From Apodemus sylvaticus (taxonomy: Eukaryota > Chordata > Mammalia > Rodentia > Muridae): 64,000 nucleotides of DNA. The stretch covers positions 1,277,070 to 1,341,069 of the forward strand of contig NC_067481.1 in the NCBI RefSeq assembly GCF_947179515.1. Reading direction: 5' to 3'. Position numbers and translations under genes: made by a program. Shown here piece after piece: positions 29,601 through 43,600 of this stretch; positions within the stretch are counted from its first letter, which is position 1; the number at the start of each line of letters is the position of its first letter. The notes beneath the pieces were generated by a model. That model saw only the letters and a list, made by a program, of their open reading frames with translations. It did not search any database and was not told the DNA's origin.

Positions 29601-32600
29601 TGCGGTCCTGGAGACAGAGGGTAACTGGAACGACAGGCTCAGCTTGGCTGTGTCAGAACTTCCCAGTGGGATTTTAGCAAGCAAGTGAGATCAGGAATGT
29701 TGCCAGACTGTTAGAGTGCTAGCAAGGGCCTGTAATCTCAGAACTCAGCAGGCTAAGACAGGAAGTTCTTAAATATGAGGCGGCCTGAAATATATAGTGA
29801 GATTGTGTTTCTAACAAACAAGACAAAGCAAAACGAAAATGTCAGTGCAATGTCTGGGGACTTACTTGTTTTCCCAGGGTTTTGGGGCAGTGATAGGATC
29901 AGCCCATGTGAGAAACCCAGGACACCTGGCGGGACGGAGATGTGCACTGAGGTTCTGTGTAGGGCAAAATTCCAGTGAAAAGTTACTTTTTATCTGAAGT
30001 TAACATTTTTTTAAAAATAAGATCTGTTATTTATTGTTATTGTTATATGTCAGTACACTGTAGCTGTCTTCAGACACTCCAGAAGAGGGTGTCAGATCTT
30101 GTTACAGATGGTTGTGAGCCACCATGAGGTTGCTGGGATTTGAACTCAGGACCTTCAGAAGAACAGTTGGTGCTTTTAACTGCTGAGCCATCTCATCAGG
30201 CCCTGAAGTTGACTTTTAACTAGGTGTTTTAGCCAAACTGCCCCCCCACCCCACCCCACCCCACCCCCGGTCATGGCAGAGGACTTTGCCAGCTTGGCCA
30301 TGATCCTGGGGCAATAGCTTTGGAAGTTAACATTTCTCCTTGGCTGTCGTCCTCCAGGCTGCACCCCCAGGAAGTGTGGCAGAGGTGTCACTGACATGGT
30401 CATCACCAGGGAGGAGGCGGAGCAGATCCGCAGGTACCTATGCACCTTTGCATCCGGGAGTTGGGTTAGGCAGTGAATGGGGAGTGAGTTGAGAGAACCC
30501 CCACAGTTTTGTGGACCATCTTCAAGGGTTTGGGGAGTCAGAGGGCAGGCTTCCTGCTTCCTGCTTCCTCTGAGGAAATGCTGTGGCCTTAGCAATGTGT
30601 CTGCTGATTGAGCAGCCTGGAGCCCTGCCTCCTCCCCAGGATGCTCACCCTGCTGTGGAGACAGGGCTCCTCCAGCCTTAGCTGACAACCAGTAGGTAAC
30701 ATCTCACCTCTCTGTGGCTTATAAATGCCAGCTCGGGATCAGCTGATACTGTAGTTTTCTCTGTGTGGATTTAAAAAGACAAGATCTTGCCGGGCAGTGG
30801 TGGCGCATGCCTGTAATCCCAGCACTCTGGGAGGCAGAGACAGGCAGATTTCTGAGTTTGAGGACAGCCAGGGCTATACAGAGAAACCCTGTCTCGAAAA
30901 AACCAAATCCAAAAAAAAAAAAAGAAAAGAAAAAGAAAGATTTCATTTTCTGACCAGCTGTTCAGGACTCGGTATGCGACCCCTCATTTGACCCACAAGC
31001 CCCATTCTTCTCTCTCCTCATGCTATTCCCACTACGGTGCCCAGCAGGAAGCCTGTCCTCTGTATCTGCTCTCCACCCTGATCCTATACACCTACTAACC
31101 TGAGGATTATCAGTGCTTTACAGAGGGCTTAGTGTTCCTTGGTAGCTTTGCCAAAGCTGCTTGCTCTTCAGTTGGGCGGTCCTCCCTGGGATGGAATGGC
31201 TCTCCGACAGTCTGAACTGTAATTACCAAAATCCCCATCCACTGGGGAGCCGTCAGACACCAGACAAACTAAGAGGTTCCTTCGCTACCGTTCGGGATCA
31301 GGTCAGTGGCTTCCAAGCAGGCCATGTGCTGAGAGCGAGCGGGTGCTGCCGAGTGCATCCTCACCCTTGAGAGTTACAGCTCGAGCCTTCCCGTTTGTTT
31401 ACATCATAAACGTCAGACAAGCAGGACCTATAGATAAGGCACTGTTACACTGGTAGATGATTTGCCTAGGTGCTTTACGGGTGATGCTGTCAACTACATT
31501 TTGATTTAAAATTGTTTTTCACCCCCACAGAATAGCAGAGAAAGGGCTCTCCCTGGGTGGATCGGATGGAGGGGTAAGTAGGCAGGGTTCTATCTTCTTT
31601 TCTTTTCTTTTAAAAAGATATATTTATTTATTATATGTAAGTACACAGTAGCTGTCTTCAGACACCCCAGAAGAGGGAGTCAGATCTCGTTATAGATGGT
31701 TGTGAGCCACCATGTGGTTGCTGGGATTTGAACTCAGGACCTTCAGAAGAGCAGTAGGTGCTCTTAACCACTGAGCAATCTCTCCAGCCCCAGTTCTATT
31801 TTCTTGATACATTTTAAGTTTGCTCTCCTTGGAAGGGAAAGGGAAAGTGTTGGATGCACAGGGTCCCCTCTGTTCCCCACTCGAGGCATGGCCTGGGATG
31901 TTCATGGAGTTTCTCAGAGAGTGGCTGATACTCTTTCTCCCTAGTGGGCACAACATGTATTCCTCTTGGGAAGAGGTATAAAGTCACACGTGGCCATCTC
32001 TTCACGCTGCCTGGATTCAGGTCCCACTGGCCCTTCAGACACTTTGGATAGGGATAGGAAGGATGGGGGAGGGGTGGAAAGAGAAGAGAGGAAGGGAACT
32101 AGCCAAGGAGTCTGGAGCCTGGTGGCCAGGTGGCTGCTGGGAAAGATAAAGCTCCTTTAGAAGCTTAAATGGCTCCCCCTGCAGCCAGCCCACAGAGGCC
32201 TGTCACCCTCTGTACAAGGGTAGATCCTACAAGGAAAAGGATGGCGGGTGCACCTGGGACTTGTGATGTAATCTGGAAATGGGATTTGTAGTTGTAATTG
32301 AAGGAAAGTCCTTATCAGGGACCTCCAGTCCAAGGGCAGACATCTGTGTGCTTAAGAGAGAGCCAGAGGGAAACCTGAAGAGGGGAGAAAGCCTGTGTGT
32401 AGGTAGAGGTGGGAAGTGGGCTCTATGACCACAAACCAAAGATAGCCCGGGGTCTCTGATGCTGGAGGACAAGGCAGGACCATGCCCTGGAGCTTAGGCC
32501 AGAAACCAAGCAGCACCACCTGCACGTCCCGGGTTCTAGACTTCTGGCCTCAGGGAGGGAGAATGAACTTGTGCAGCTGGAAGTCCTCATCCTGCACCAC

Positions 32601-35600
32601 GATAGCAAGAGACGGGGCTAGTCTCACCTCTCTAAATGGACCTGGGCGTTGTCAACGCGACCTTGCTCTCTGCTTGGTGTGAGGGAACGTCTGAGGAGGG
32701 GTTTCCTCTCCCTGCATATTTTGGCAACTGCTTCAAATTGTAGTCTGCAGGCCCAAATCAAGTCTGCAGAAGGTTGGCTTTCAGACTTTGTTACAATTTC
32801 AAATGCTTTCTGTGATTGCACAACCTCACCCATACCTCTCTCTTTAGAATTCTAAAAACAGAACTCCGTTTATGTTCTTTTGGGTGCAGGGAGCTGGTTA
32901 CTAAAGGACTCTCTGTGAATGACTCGTCTCCTACTCAGCCCCCATGGAACAGGCTTCATACCTTTACGTTCATTAAACATTAGGCCCATGTCAGATCCAT
33001 GCCTCAGCTAAGTAATTGTAGAAATAAGAAAAGGGGCCTGCTATCTGTTAGTGCTGGCTATGCATGGGGTAAAATGGTCCATATTGGTGGCTGCTTTCTT
33101 CCTGAGCCAGGGAAAGACTCAGAGTCGGGCAGTTAAGCTAGAAAACATTTGGCAGTTTCTTAAGGTTACTGGTGCATGGTTCTATACGAAGTGTTTAACC
33201 ACAGGCATCCGTGGCCAGTATGCACAGCAGGACACAAGGCTGTTGCAGAGACAGGGCAGGGATAGGGCAGCGGGTCTGACATGTCTGTACGCTGAATAGC
33301 CTCGGTGCTCAGCTGTGAGAAACGACTCGAGTTATACCAGGGAAAGAAGCACATCCCAGGGTCTGTCTGCCATTCTTCCACCTCAGCAGAGCGCAGGCAG
33401 CTTCCCTCAGAAAGTAGAGCCTCAGTGCTCAGGATGGGCAGGCAGATGGGAGCACAGAAGGGGTGGTAGTTAGTGTGTGTGCAGAAGTGTGCACTTAGGC
33501 AGAGACTGGGCACACTGCACCCGTGGGCAGGACCATGTGTCTGAGTCTTACCTTTACAGACCTAGCGGAGGGAAAGAAAGGGAGTCAATAGGGTGGGCTG
33601 TGACTCGCCATAATCACCCTCAGCTGTGTCTGTTTCTGAAAATGTTAGGCCAAAGAGTTTGGCTTTCTCCTTGGACAACAGAGAGAGTCATATTTGTCCA
33701 GGCAGACAGTACGCAAGGCAGGGTCTTATGAAGTCAGAGGAAGAAGCGTTTATACAATGGATTGTGGCAACTGGGGTTCAACTTTGGCTACTAAAGTGAC
33801 CGCGTTTTACGCACATTCATCTTTTTCAGGCGTCTATCCTGGACCTGCACTCTGGAGCCCTGTCTGTTGGGAAACACTTTGTGAACCTGTATAGGTGAGA
33901 GGCTGAAAGACGTAGGAGAGGTAGGGTGCAGGTAGGCGTTCAGCAGCTGCCTGGGCTTCATAGAGCTGTGGGGTTCCTCTAGGGCTAGAGAGGTCTCGGC
34001 CTCCTGCCATCATTCTGTCAACTGCTGATTTAGCTCCTTCCCTCCTCCTCTCTTCCTCCCTCCCTCTTCCTCCCTCCTCTCTTCTTCCCTCCCTTCCCCT
34101 CCCTTCCTCTCTTCATCCCTTCTTTCCCTCTCTCCCTCTTTCCTTCCCTCCTTCCCCCTTCCTCTCTCTACCTTCCTTCTTCTCCCTCCTTACTTTCTGT
34201 CCCCTTTTCCCTCTCTATGACATAGTTATCATTACAGGAATGGAATAACTCCCAGATGATATGGCAGGTCTACTTTTGGAGACCTGTTGGTTAGCTTGAG
34301 GAGAGAGATTAAAGGAAAGGAGGAGGCTGGGTGTGGTAGTTTATACCTGTGGTCGGAGCCCCAAGTTGAAGATCAACATGAGCTAGTGTGAGACCCTGAG
34401 TTCAAAAAACAAAAACACAAATACAAAAGCAAGGAAAAGATTAGTAACACCTGCTAATGTTATTTATCATTTCACAGATACTTTGGGGATAAAATACAAA
34501 ACATCTTCTCTGAGGAGGACTTTCAGTTATATAGGTAAGAAAGAAGGAGGGCAAGAAGAGATGGGCATGGCCAGGCATACACAGAGGGGGCTGAGGTCAG
34601 TTCTATGATGTCCTGATACATCAGGCCAGGGCAATAGCTCCTGCCTCAGGGATCAAGACCTGTGGGTGGAGACGAAGCCCTGCTTGTCTCTGGGGAGTGG
34701 GCAGCTCCCCTAATACTTTCTAAGCCCTCTTGGTCCCGTAGCAGACATATCCGGCTATAGGTTACAGCCAGCATCTGTCACATGACTCTTGTGTAGTCCT
34801 TACCCAGAGCAGCTTTCCTATCTGGGGATTTTTTTTTAAATTAAAGCATTTATCTAAAGATTATTAAGAGGCTAGAGTGATAGCTCAATGGTTTAAAGTA
34901 CTGGCTGCTCTTCCAGAGGTCGTGATTTTAGGTCCTAGCACCCACATAGTGCTCGTAACTATCTATAAAGGGATCTGATGCCCTCTTCTGGCATGCAGGT
35001 GTAAGTGTAAGCAGAGTACTCAGATACATAAAACATAAAATCAAAAATATGAAAATAAAAGACATCACTAAGATGTGTGTGAAAGTCCAGGGAGGTTTTA
35101 CACTCTGTTTAGTTAGTCCTGTCACTAGCATTACCTGGCTGCAGTATGATGTCATTTCCCAGAATGCCCCTGGTGAAGCACTCTGAACTTCTTCAGAGTC
35201 CCAAGCTTTCCCTGTAATCAGATGTGAGCGTGTATGTAGTGAATTTCATGTGATTTTCATGACCTACTAGATTGTGTTGTGTCAGCCAAGACACCGAACA
35301 GGCCATCAGAGCACCAAGTCCCTGCTGCCCTTTGCACCCCCACGCCCCCCATCCCTGATGATCAGCCACTTGCCTGGAACCATAGCTGACGTTTCACCTT
35401 CAGTATGGTCCCAGGGAAACATCTGCTAATCAGAGCCTCGGCCTCTGCTCCAGAGAGCAGGTGGAAGGAGGGCTTGACTAAGGCTGCATGCCTGACAGTG
35501 GCAGCCGAGAGTGCCACTGAATACGCACTACATGTGTGATGCTTTTTTTAATTAATTAATTTATTTTATGTAAATGAGTACACTGTATCTGTACAGATGG

Positions 35601-37628
35601 TTGTGAGCCATCATATGGTTGCTGGGAATTGAACTCGAGACCTCTGTTCCCTCTGGCCCCATTCAATCAGGCCCTGCTCAATGAGGCCCTGCTCACTCCG
35701 GCCCAAAGATTTATTTATTTATTGTTACATGTAAGTACACTGTAGCTGTCTTCAGACATACCAGAAGAGGGTGTCAGATCTTGTTATGAATGATTGTGAG
35801 GCACCCTGTGGTTGCTGGGATTTGAACTCAGGACCTCCGAAAGAGCAGTCAGTGCTCTTAGCCGCTGAGCCATCTCTCCAGCCCCATGTGTGATTCTTTA
35901 AGTCCACCGTTGAGGTGACATGGAGTGGTCAGGAGCTTCGTAGTGACTTTCGAGAGTGCCTCCTGGCATATAGCTCTACTCTGAAATTCGTAAGACTTGG
36001 GACCCAGCCAACGACTGTCTCCAGCTGACCGCTTGTACTCCAGGCCTTTCTAGTTTATTTTGTTCTTGATGTTTATTCCTGCCGGGCAGAGGTGGCGCAC
36101 GCCTTTAATCCTAGCACTTGGGAGGCAGAGGCAGGTGGATTTCTGAGTTTGAGGCCAGCCTAGTCTACAGATTTGAGTTCCAGGACAGCCAGGGCTATAC
36201 AGAGAAACCCTGTCTCGAAAAAACAAAAACAAAACAAAAAAAAGGAAAAAAGAAAGATGTTTATTCCTAGTACACACATACACTGGCTTAAATAGAAACT
36301 GTTCTGTGTTAGGTTGGCATTTGAAGTTCCATAATTTATAAATTTATAAGACACACACACACATACACACACACACACACACCTAACTTCTGAGCCGTCC
36401 ATTCCTCTTGACATCATGGACACACAAACCTCCTGGAACTACACAGAGCAGAGATAGCACCTTCAACAAGGCCTTCCTCTCACAGACAGAACTGAACAAC
36501 TGTTCAAACAAAGCCCAGAGGGAACACGAAACTTGTGTTTCTGGGTGACAGCAAGGAGACTATTGCAACAGCAAGCATGAGCACCATTGCCAGCCACAGC
36601 AATGTTCCTTATAGACACTGCTACCTGCAGACCGTATATATAAGAGAGTTAGAGATGGAAAACACTAAATACTGATTTTTATCCGAAGGCCTGCTATGTT
36701 CTGTTAGGTTTTAAGAGTGGAGTAGAGATTTGTAATTAGAAGGGAAATTGAAAAAGAATGTTCTATAAAACATTTGAAATAATCAAAACTTACAAAGGCA
36801 CCAGACTGACCCATTGTGCTCTCTGCAGGGACATTCGGCAGAAGGTCCAGCTCACCATCGCGGAAGCTTTCGGCATCAGCGCATCCCTGTTGTATCTGAC
36901 AAAGCCCACATTCTTCTCCCGAATAAACAGCACAGAAGCCCAGACAGCTCACGACGAGTACTGGCACGCACACGTGGACAAGGTAAGCGTCTGGCAAGTG
37001 GGTGCTTGCTCTTGTCTGTGACCGGAATCCAGGCACCTGCTCTTCAGTTCCATTGGCTTTTAGACCTCTTCTTCCTGAGGTTCTGCAGTGCACTCTCAGC
37101 TAGGTGATGCGACTGAGGAGATAGAATTTGTGTCACGGTGTCCGGGCTAGAACAGAAGGTGTGGCGGCTGCTGGAGCAGCATGGGCCTTCTGGTGTCCTT
37201 TGTTATACTTGTTCCCAAATTCATATGCAACCTTTCTGTTTGGGCTGTGTAAGCAGAGAGTCCCTTTCGTTGCTTTCCCTGCCCAGGTCTCTGGATCCCC
37301 ACAGGATGTCCTCTCTGCATCACGGTTATTGGTTTTTATTTTTCTCTTTATCCCTTCCCTAAGGCCTTGTCACCAGCAGCAGGATAGCCAAGAGGTTCAC
37401 TCATGTCCCTGACCTCTGCCACAGAAGAGAAGTTAGAAAGTTTATTGATGAGGTCAGACAAGCTGCACCTGAGGCAAGCTGGTCTGGGTATTGGGAAAGG
37501 AGCACAGGGAAGAGCCTCACACTCACCACAAATGTGACCTGGCAGCTTTGGGGCCGCTCGATCTGCAGCTCGGTTTAGACATTAGGGAAAGATTTTGCTG
37601 GCGTACTTTTTCTTACTCACAGATTTTT

Positions 37629-37663
<35 letters not shown>

Positions 37664-40600
37664 GTTTGGTTTTTTCGAGACAGGGTTTCTCTGTATAGCC
37701 CTGGCTGTCCTGGAACTCACTCTGTAGACCAGGCTGGCCTCGAACTCAGAAATTCACCTGCCTCTGCCTAGTCTGGGATTACAGGCGTGCACCACCACCA
37801 CCCGGTCAGATTTTTGTTCTTAAAGAAGAGTCCATTTTAGGTACAGTCTTGCTGCTGGAGAAGGAACTACTATTAGAAATAGAGCATCCACGCTGGGCAT
37901 GGAGTACTTGCCAACATGCACGAGGTCCTGGATTCCATCCCCAGCATCACACAGACAAGATGCCTCATACTTGAAACCACAGCGCTTGGGAGATGGAAGC
38001 AGAGGGCCACAAATTCAAGATCACCTTCAGCTCTTTAGAGTTGAGTCCAGTCTGGGCTACATGATACTGTCTCAAAGCAACAAAAAGGAAAACAGCTCTA
38101 GTCATTAAAATGGCTCTCTGTTTGTATGTAAGTCACATGTAAGCAGGTACCGTAAGGCATACATTATTAGCTATTTTAACAGTCATAATTCGTGATGTTT
38201 CTTGGAAAGTGGGTATAGTTCTTTTTCAGGTGTCCTGATTAGTAATATGAAAATACCTGGGGTGTCAGCCTGTAAGGAATGGATATCGGAGCCAAGAGAA
38301 TGAGGAGGCCTTTGGCTTCTCGTGTCCACGGTTTTCTAAATAGTTATCTCGCTTTGCTCAGTTCTTCCCTGTTGAGATTCCTCAGCCCCATAGGTCAGTT
38401 ATACCCAATCACCAACATGAACCTACTCTGTGGAGGTCCCTTCCCCCTACACTGTGGACAGCAGGTGAGGGCTCTTACCCATCACCCAGTTCTCCAAATG
38501 TAATGCTGGGTAGAGGCTGCCAAGATTCTATGAGAAAGTGGAGTGTCACCCCTTCTGTGCCATAGTCTATACCTTTTCCTTTGAGATTGGTAACGGGCGA
38601 CTGTGTGATTTGGGAGGCTCCTTTGCAGGATGTTAGGGTGGGCTGCAGTTTTTAAGGAGTCAGAACAGGGCACGGATCCTGTACCCTCACCTGCTTCACT
38701 GGTACTGCCTGCCCTGTCTGGATCTTTTGACATTTGATGTGATTTATCTTTGCTTTCTCTGACTTGAGTTTCACTGCTGAAACTACTGGAGTCATGCCCT
38801 GTTGGCTTGCATGCAGGGTTCAGGTTACTTGGGTATTAGCCTAGGGTGGATGCTGGGCTGGGGAGCATTCAGCTCATGAGGTCAACCAGCAGAGACACAC
38901 ACACACAGTCTTGCATGGTGTCCTGTTGAGTTTCAGGAGTATTCTTACGGGCCTCACTGGCCTGCTTACCTTTGAGGGCTTGCTGTTCACTGCTGGACTC
39001 CTTGTTAGGAGATGACTATCATTACAGTGATTGGTTGAGGCACAGAAGCAGCAGGGAAGAGCAGGGTTTGGGCTTGCTCAGGAGGAATTGGCTTTGTGCT
39101 CTTTTCCCACAGTGCCAACAGGGCTGATTAATCACTCGATTCTGTCTTTAAACTCAGGATGCACAGGATGTGGGGATGGCACAGGAGGTGGTGGTGGCTC
39201 ATTGTTTGTAGCTGGGCCTGGGAGTCTCATTACTCTTATTTCTTACCCCAGACTTGCTAATTCGATGATTCATCAGGCTGGACAGAGTTCTAATTTGATT
39301 GAGAGTCTGTACACATCACACAGCACTGTCTTTGTGGCGCACCTCACTAGCCACCTTTATCACCTAAATGTTGATCTGTGAGTGTTCTCTCTGCTGCATG
39401 AGGCAGGCGTGTACTCTTCGGGCTGCAATGCAGGGCACTGGAAACTCCCTGTAGCACCTGCCATCTGTAGGATGTTCTGAGGATCCTGCAAGTAGGTGCC
39501 CAGCAGAAATGTCTGTCATGCCTGGTGTGCTTCTTGTAGGATCTTGAACCTCCTGCTTCTTATTTCAAGAAATAAGAACTGAGGGGCCTGTGAGTGAACA
39601 TATATATATAAATATATATGCCTGCGTATACTAGGCACCAGCATAGAACTGACAAAGCAGGGAAACTTCTGACCTTGCACTGAATCTGCCCTTTTAGAAG
39701 CTTAGCTGTTAGAATCATAGCTCTCACTCCTGGTGTGTTCTTCAAACCTGGGGATGGCCATGGCTACTGCACCACTATCTGTCTCTGTTCAATGTGACCT
39801 TCTGTCTTAGTTAGGGTTTTATTGCTGTGAACAGACACCTTGACCAAGGCAACTCTTATAAGGACAACATATAATTGGGACTGGCTTACAGGTTCGAGGT
39901 TCAGTCCAGTATCATCAAGGCAGGAACATGTCAGGCATGGTGTAGGAGGAGCTGAGAATTCTACATCTTCATTTGAAGGCTGAAAACTGACTTTCAGGCA
40001 GCTAGGATGAGGGTCTTAAAGCCCACACCCACTGTGACACACCTGCTGCAACTGGGCCGCACCTTCTAATAGTGCCACTCCCTGGGGCAAGCATAGGCAA
40101 ACCCTCACACCTTCTCCACCTGTAACTCCATCCCCGTGAGAGAGTTTTGCTTTCCCGCCTACAGTATCTTGCTTTGCTTATCAAGTTCCTGAACTAACCA
40201 GAACCAGTCTAAGAAAACATGTACAATCTTTTTTTTCTCCTTTTTTTGGGACAGGTCTCACTGTGTAGCCTTGGCTGGCCTAGAACTGACTATGTAGACC
40301 AGGCTAGTCTCGAACTCATAGAGATCCACCTGTCTCTGCCTCTCAGATGCTGGGATTAAAGGTGTGTGTCACCGACCTCTGGTCTGTCATCCTGTTCTTT
40401 GAGAGGGAACTAAGGCTCAGAGATGTCAAGTCATTTGCTTAGTGTCACACAGTAAGAATGCTCTACAGAAGCTCTGCATTCACATGCACGTACCCGCAGA
40501 TAAAAATAGAGCAAATCTTTAAAAGAGATTTCTCTAAAATATAGGGACAATTCCTCTTTGTGAAGCTTTTTTATAACATCTTTTTTATTTTTTTTTTTTT

Positions 40601-43600
40601 TTGTTTTTTTTTTGGATTTGTTTTTTTTTTTTTTTGTTTTTTTTTTTTTTTTTTTCCCCCGAGACAGTGTTTCTCTGTGTAGCCCTGGCTGTCCTGGAAC
40701 TCACTCTATAGACCAGGCTGGCCTCGAACTCAGAAATCCGCCTGCCCCTGCCACCCAGAGTGCTGGGATTACAGGCGTGAACCCCCCCCCTCTATAATAT
40801 CTTTTTAATTACACTTATTTTGAGAATTATTTTTAAATACACTTATATGTATACATGTGTGTGCTTACATATTCCATGGTGCCTTGTGCGGAGGCAGGAG
40901 GACAACCTGCTGGAGTCTGGTCTTGTCTTCCACCATGTGGGTCCCAGGAATTGAACTCAGGTCTTTAGACTTGTTAGCAAACACCTTTACCTGCTGAGCC
41001 ACTTCCCAAGCCCCTGTAGCTCCACTGAGCTACACCCCAGACTCTCAGTGATGCCTCCCTATGTGCAAGTTTTTGGGTTTTTTGTTTGTTTGTTTGTTTT
41101 CAGTTTTTTAAAAATGTGTATGAGCATTTTACTGGTATGTGTGAACAGATACCACATGTGTGCCTGGTGCCAATGAAGGTCAGAAGAAGACACCAGATTC
41201 CTTGGAACTGGAGTTACAGGTGGTTGTTAGCTGCCGGGTGGGTTCTGGGAGCTGTGCTTGGGTCCTCTGGAAGAGCAGTCTTAGCTGCTGAGCCTCCTCT
41301 CCAGCCTCTATGTGCAGATTTTTTTGTTTGTGTTTTGTTTTGCAGCTTTGAAACAGGGTTTCTCTGTGTAGCCATGGCTTTCTTGAAACTTGCTTTGTAG
41401 ATCAGGCTGGCCTCAAACTTAGAGATCCTCTTGACCTGGCCTCCAGAGGTCTGTGCCACCTCCACCTGGCCAGTTTTTTAACTGTTATTCTCAATTATGT
41501 GAATATGTAAGTGTGTGTAGGTATGGACACATGAGAGAGCGGAGGTGCCCTTGGAGCCTGGAAGAGGACTTCTGGTCTCCTGGGGTCATAGTTACCTGCA
41601 GTTGTAAGCTACCCCATGTGGGTACCACTGGAGACCAAGCTCAGGTTCTCTACAAGAGCAGCAAGCACTCTTCACCACTGCACATCTTTCAGACCCTCCA
41701 CTCGAAGCTTAAAGTGCTTCTTAAAATCTTTAACATTATTTTTCTAGTTCCTGTTTACTGCTCAGTGGCTGAGTGTATGCCTTCTCCTACTATCCTGGAT
41801 CCAATCCAGTGTGGTTTTCAGATCAAAGAATTCTGTTTGTTTGTTTGTTTGTTTGTTTTGAGCTTGGGCTTTTGTGTAGTCCAGGATAGCCTTAAACTTC
41901 TGTACTGCTGAGACTGACACTGAATTCCTCTTCCAGCCTCTAAGGCTCCTGCAGTCTTTCATGGTCCTTACCTGCACACACTCACACATACAGTGGTGCT
42001 GCCTGTACCTCTGGAGTGCTGGGATCAGAGGCTAGTACCAGCATGCCCGTCTTTCCTCAGTTTCAGTCGAGCCGTGAAGTTTCCATCTCCGCCCGGCAGA
42101 GGATGATTACTCCCAAGATCCCTGTGGCCCAGGACTAAATTCTACCTGTCTATCAGAGAACAGAAGCAGCATATGAGGCTTGTCTTTCCTGATTAGATGT
42201 TTGCTTTGGCCAGCCTGGTCTACGTAGTCAGTTCCAGGACAGCCAGGGCTACATAATGAACCCTGTCTTAGAAACATAAATTGCTTCAGTGAAACAGAAC
42301 TAGGTGGAAATTTGGGTGACCGCCACAGTGCTCTGCAGGGCTCCGTGCCATACGACTTCTAGCCAATGTGCTTCAGTTTATAAAATTGAATAGGAATGTA
42401 CCCTACAAGGTTCAAAAGTGAAAAGAATGTAAGAAGACAAGAACCCCCTTTCCCAGAAATCCCTCAGTTGCCCAAATCAACACAATGGCCAGATTTTAGG
42501 GTCCCTTCTCCAACTACTTTTTTTTTTCAAGACAAGGTTTTTCTATGTAGCCCTAACTGTCCAGGAATCTGCTTTGTAGAACTGGGTAACCTTGAACTCA
42601 GAGAGCTATCTACCTTTGCCTCCCAGGTGCTGGGATCAAAGGTGTGTGCCACCACCTCCTGAGATCTCCAACTACTTTTATGCAAAAATGTACTGGCTGG
42701 TTTTGTGTGTCAACTTGACACAGGCTGGAGTTATCACAGAGAAAGGAGCTTCAGTTGGGGAAATGCCTCCAGGAGACCCAGCTGTGGGGCATTTTGTTAA
42801 TTAGTGATCAGGGAGGGAGGGCCCCTTGTGGGTGGTGCCATCCCTGGGCTGGTGGTCCTTGGTTCTATAAGACAGCAGGCTGAGCAAGCCAGGGGAAGCA
42901 AGCCATTAAGTAACATCCCTCCATGGCCTCTGTATCAGTTCCTGCTTCCTGACCTGTTTGAGTTCCAGTCCTGACTTCCTTTGGTGATAAACAGCAATGT
43001 GGAAGTGTAAGCTGAATAAACCCTTTCCTCCCCAACTTGCTTCTTAGTCATGATGTTTGTGTAGGAATAGAAACCCTAAGACAAAAACCAAAGACATAAA
43101 ATTCTGTTTTGTCATTTGTAGAGAATCACATTTTTTTGAAACTTTCCTGTTAAACAATTGATGGTGAATTTGATCTTGGAGTCAGTGGTTTCATCCACAG
43201 AACCCTGCTATTGGCAGGTCTACACCTGTAGTGCTCTTTTTAAAAAACTATTTGGATCCACTATTACTGGAATATATGTTCCATGGTGTTCACTGAATTC
43301 AGAAGATAACTTTGCAGAGTTGGTTCTTTCCTTCTATCTCTGTACAAGTTCCAAGGACAGAACTCAAACATCGCCCATTGTGTGTGTGGGGGCATATGTG
43401 TGGAGGTCAGAGGACAACTCTGTAAAAGTGATTCTCTTCTTCTCCTTTCCATGGTCTCAGGATTGAACTCAAGCACCAGGCCTGCACATAAGCGCCTTTA
43501 CTCACTGGGCCATCTCACTGCCCTAGAGCGCCTTCTACATAGCACCCTCCCAGCACCTCCCAGCACCTCCCAGCACCTCCCAGCACCTCCCAGCACCTCC

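Noticed and set aside
30176..30688. 170-aa minus-strand ORF over Ogfod3 exon 3
   Set aside because: Antisense shadow of a coding exon plus B2 sequence; no recognisable domain.
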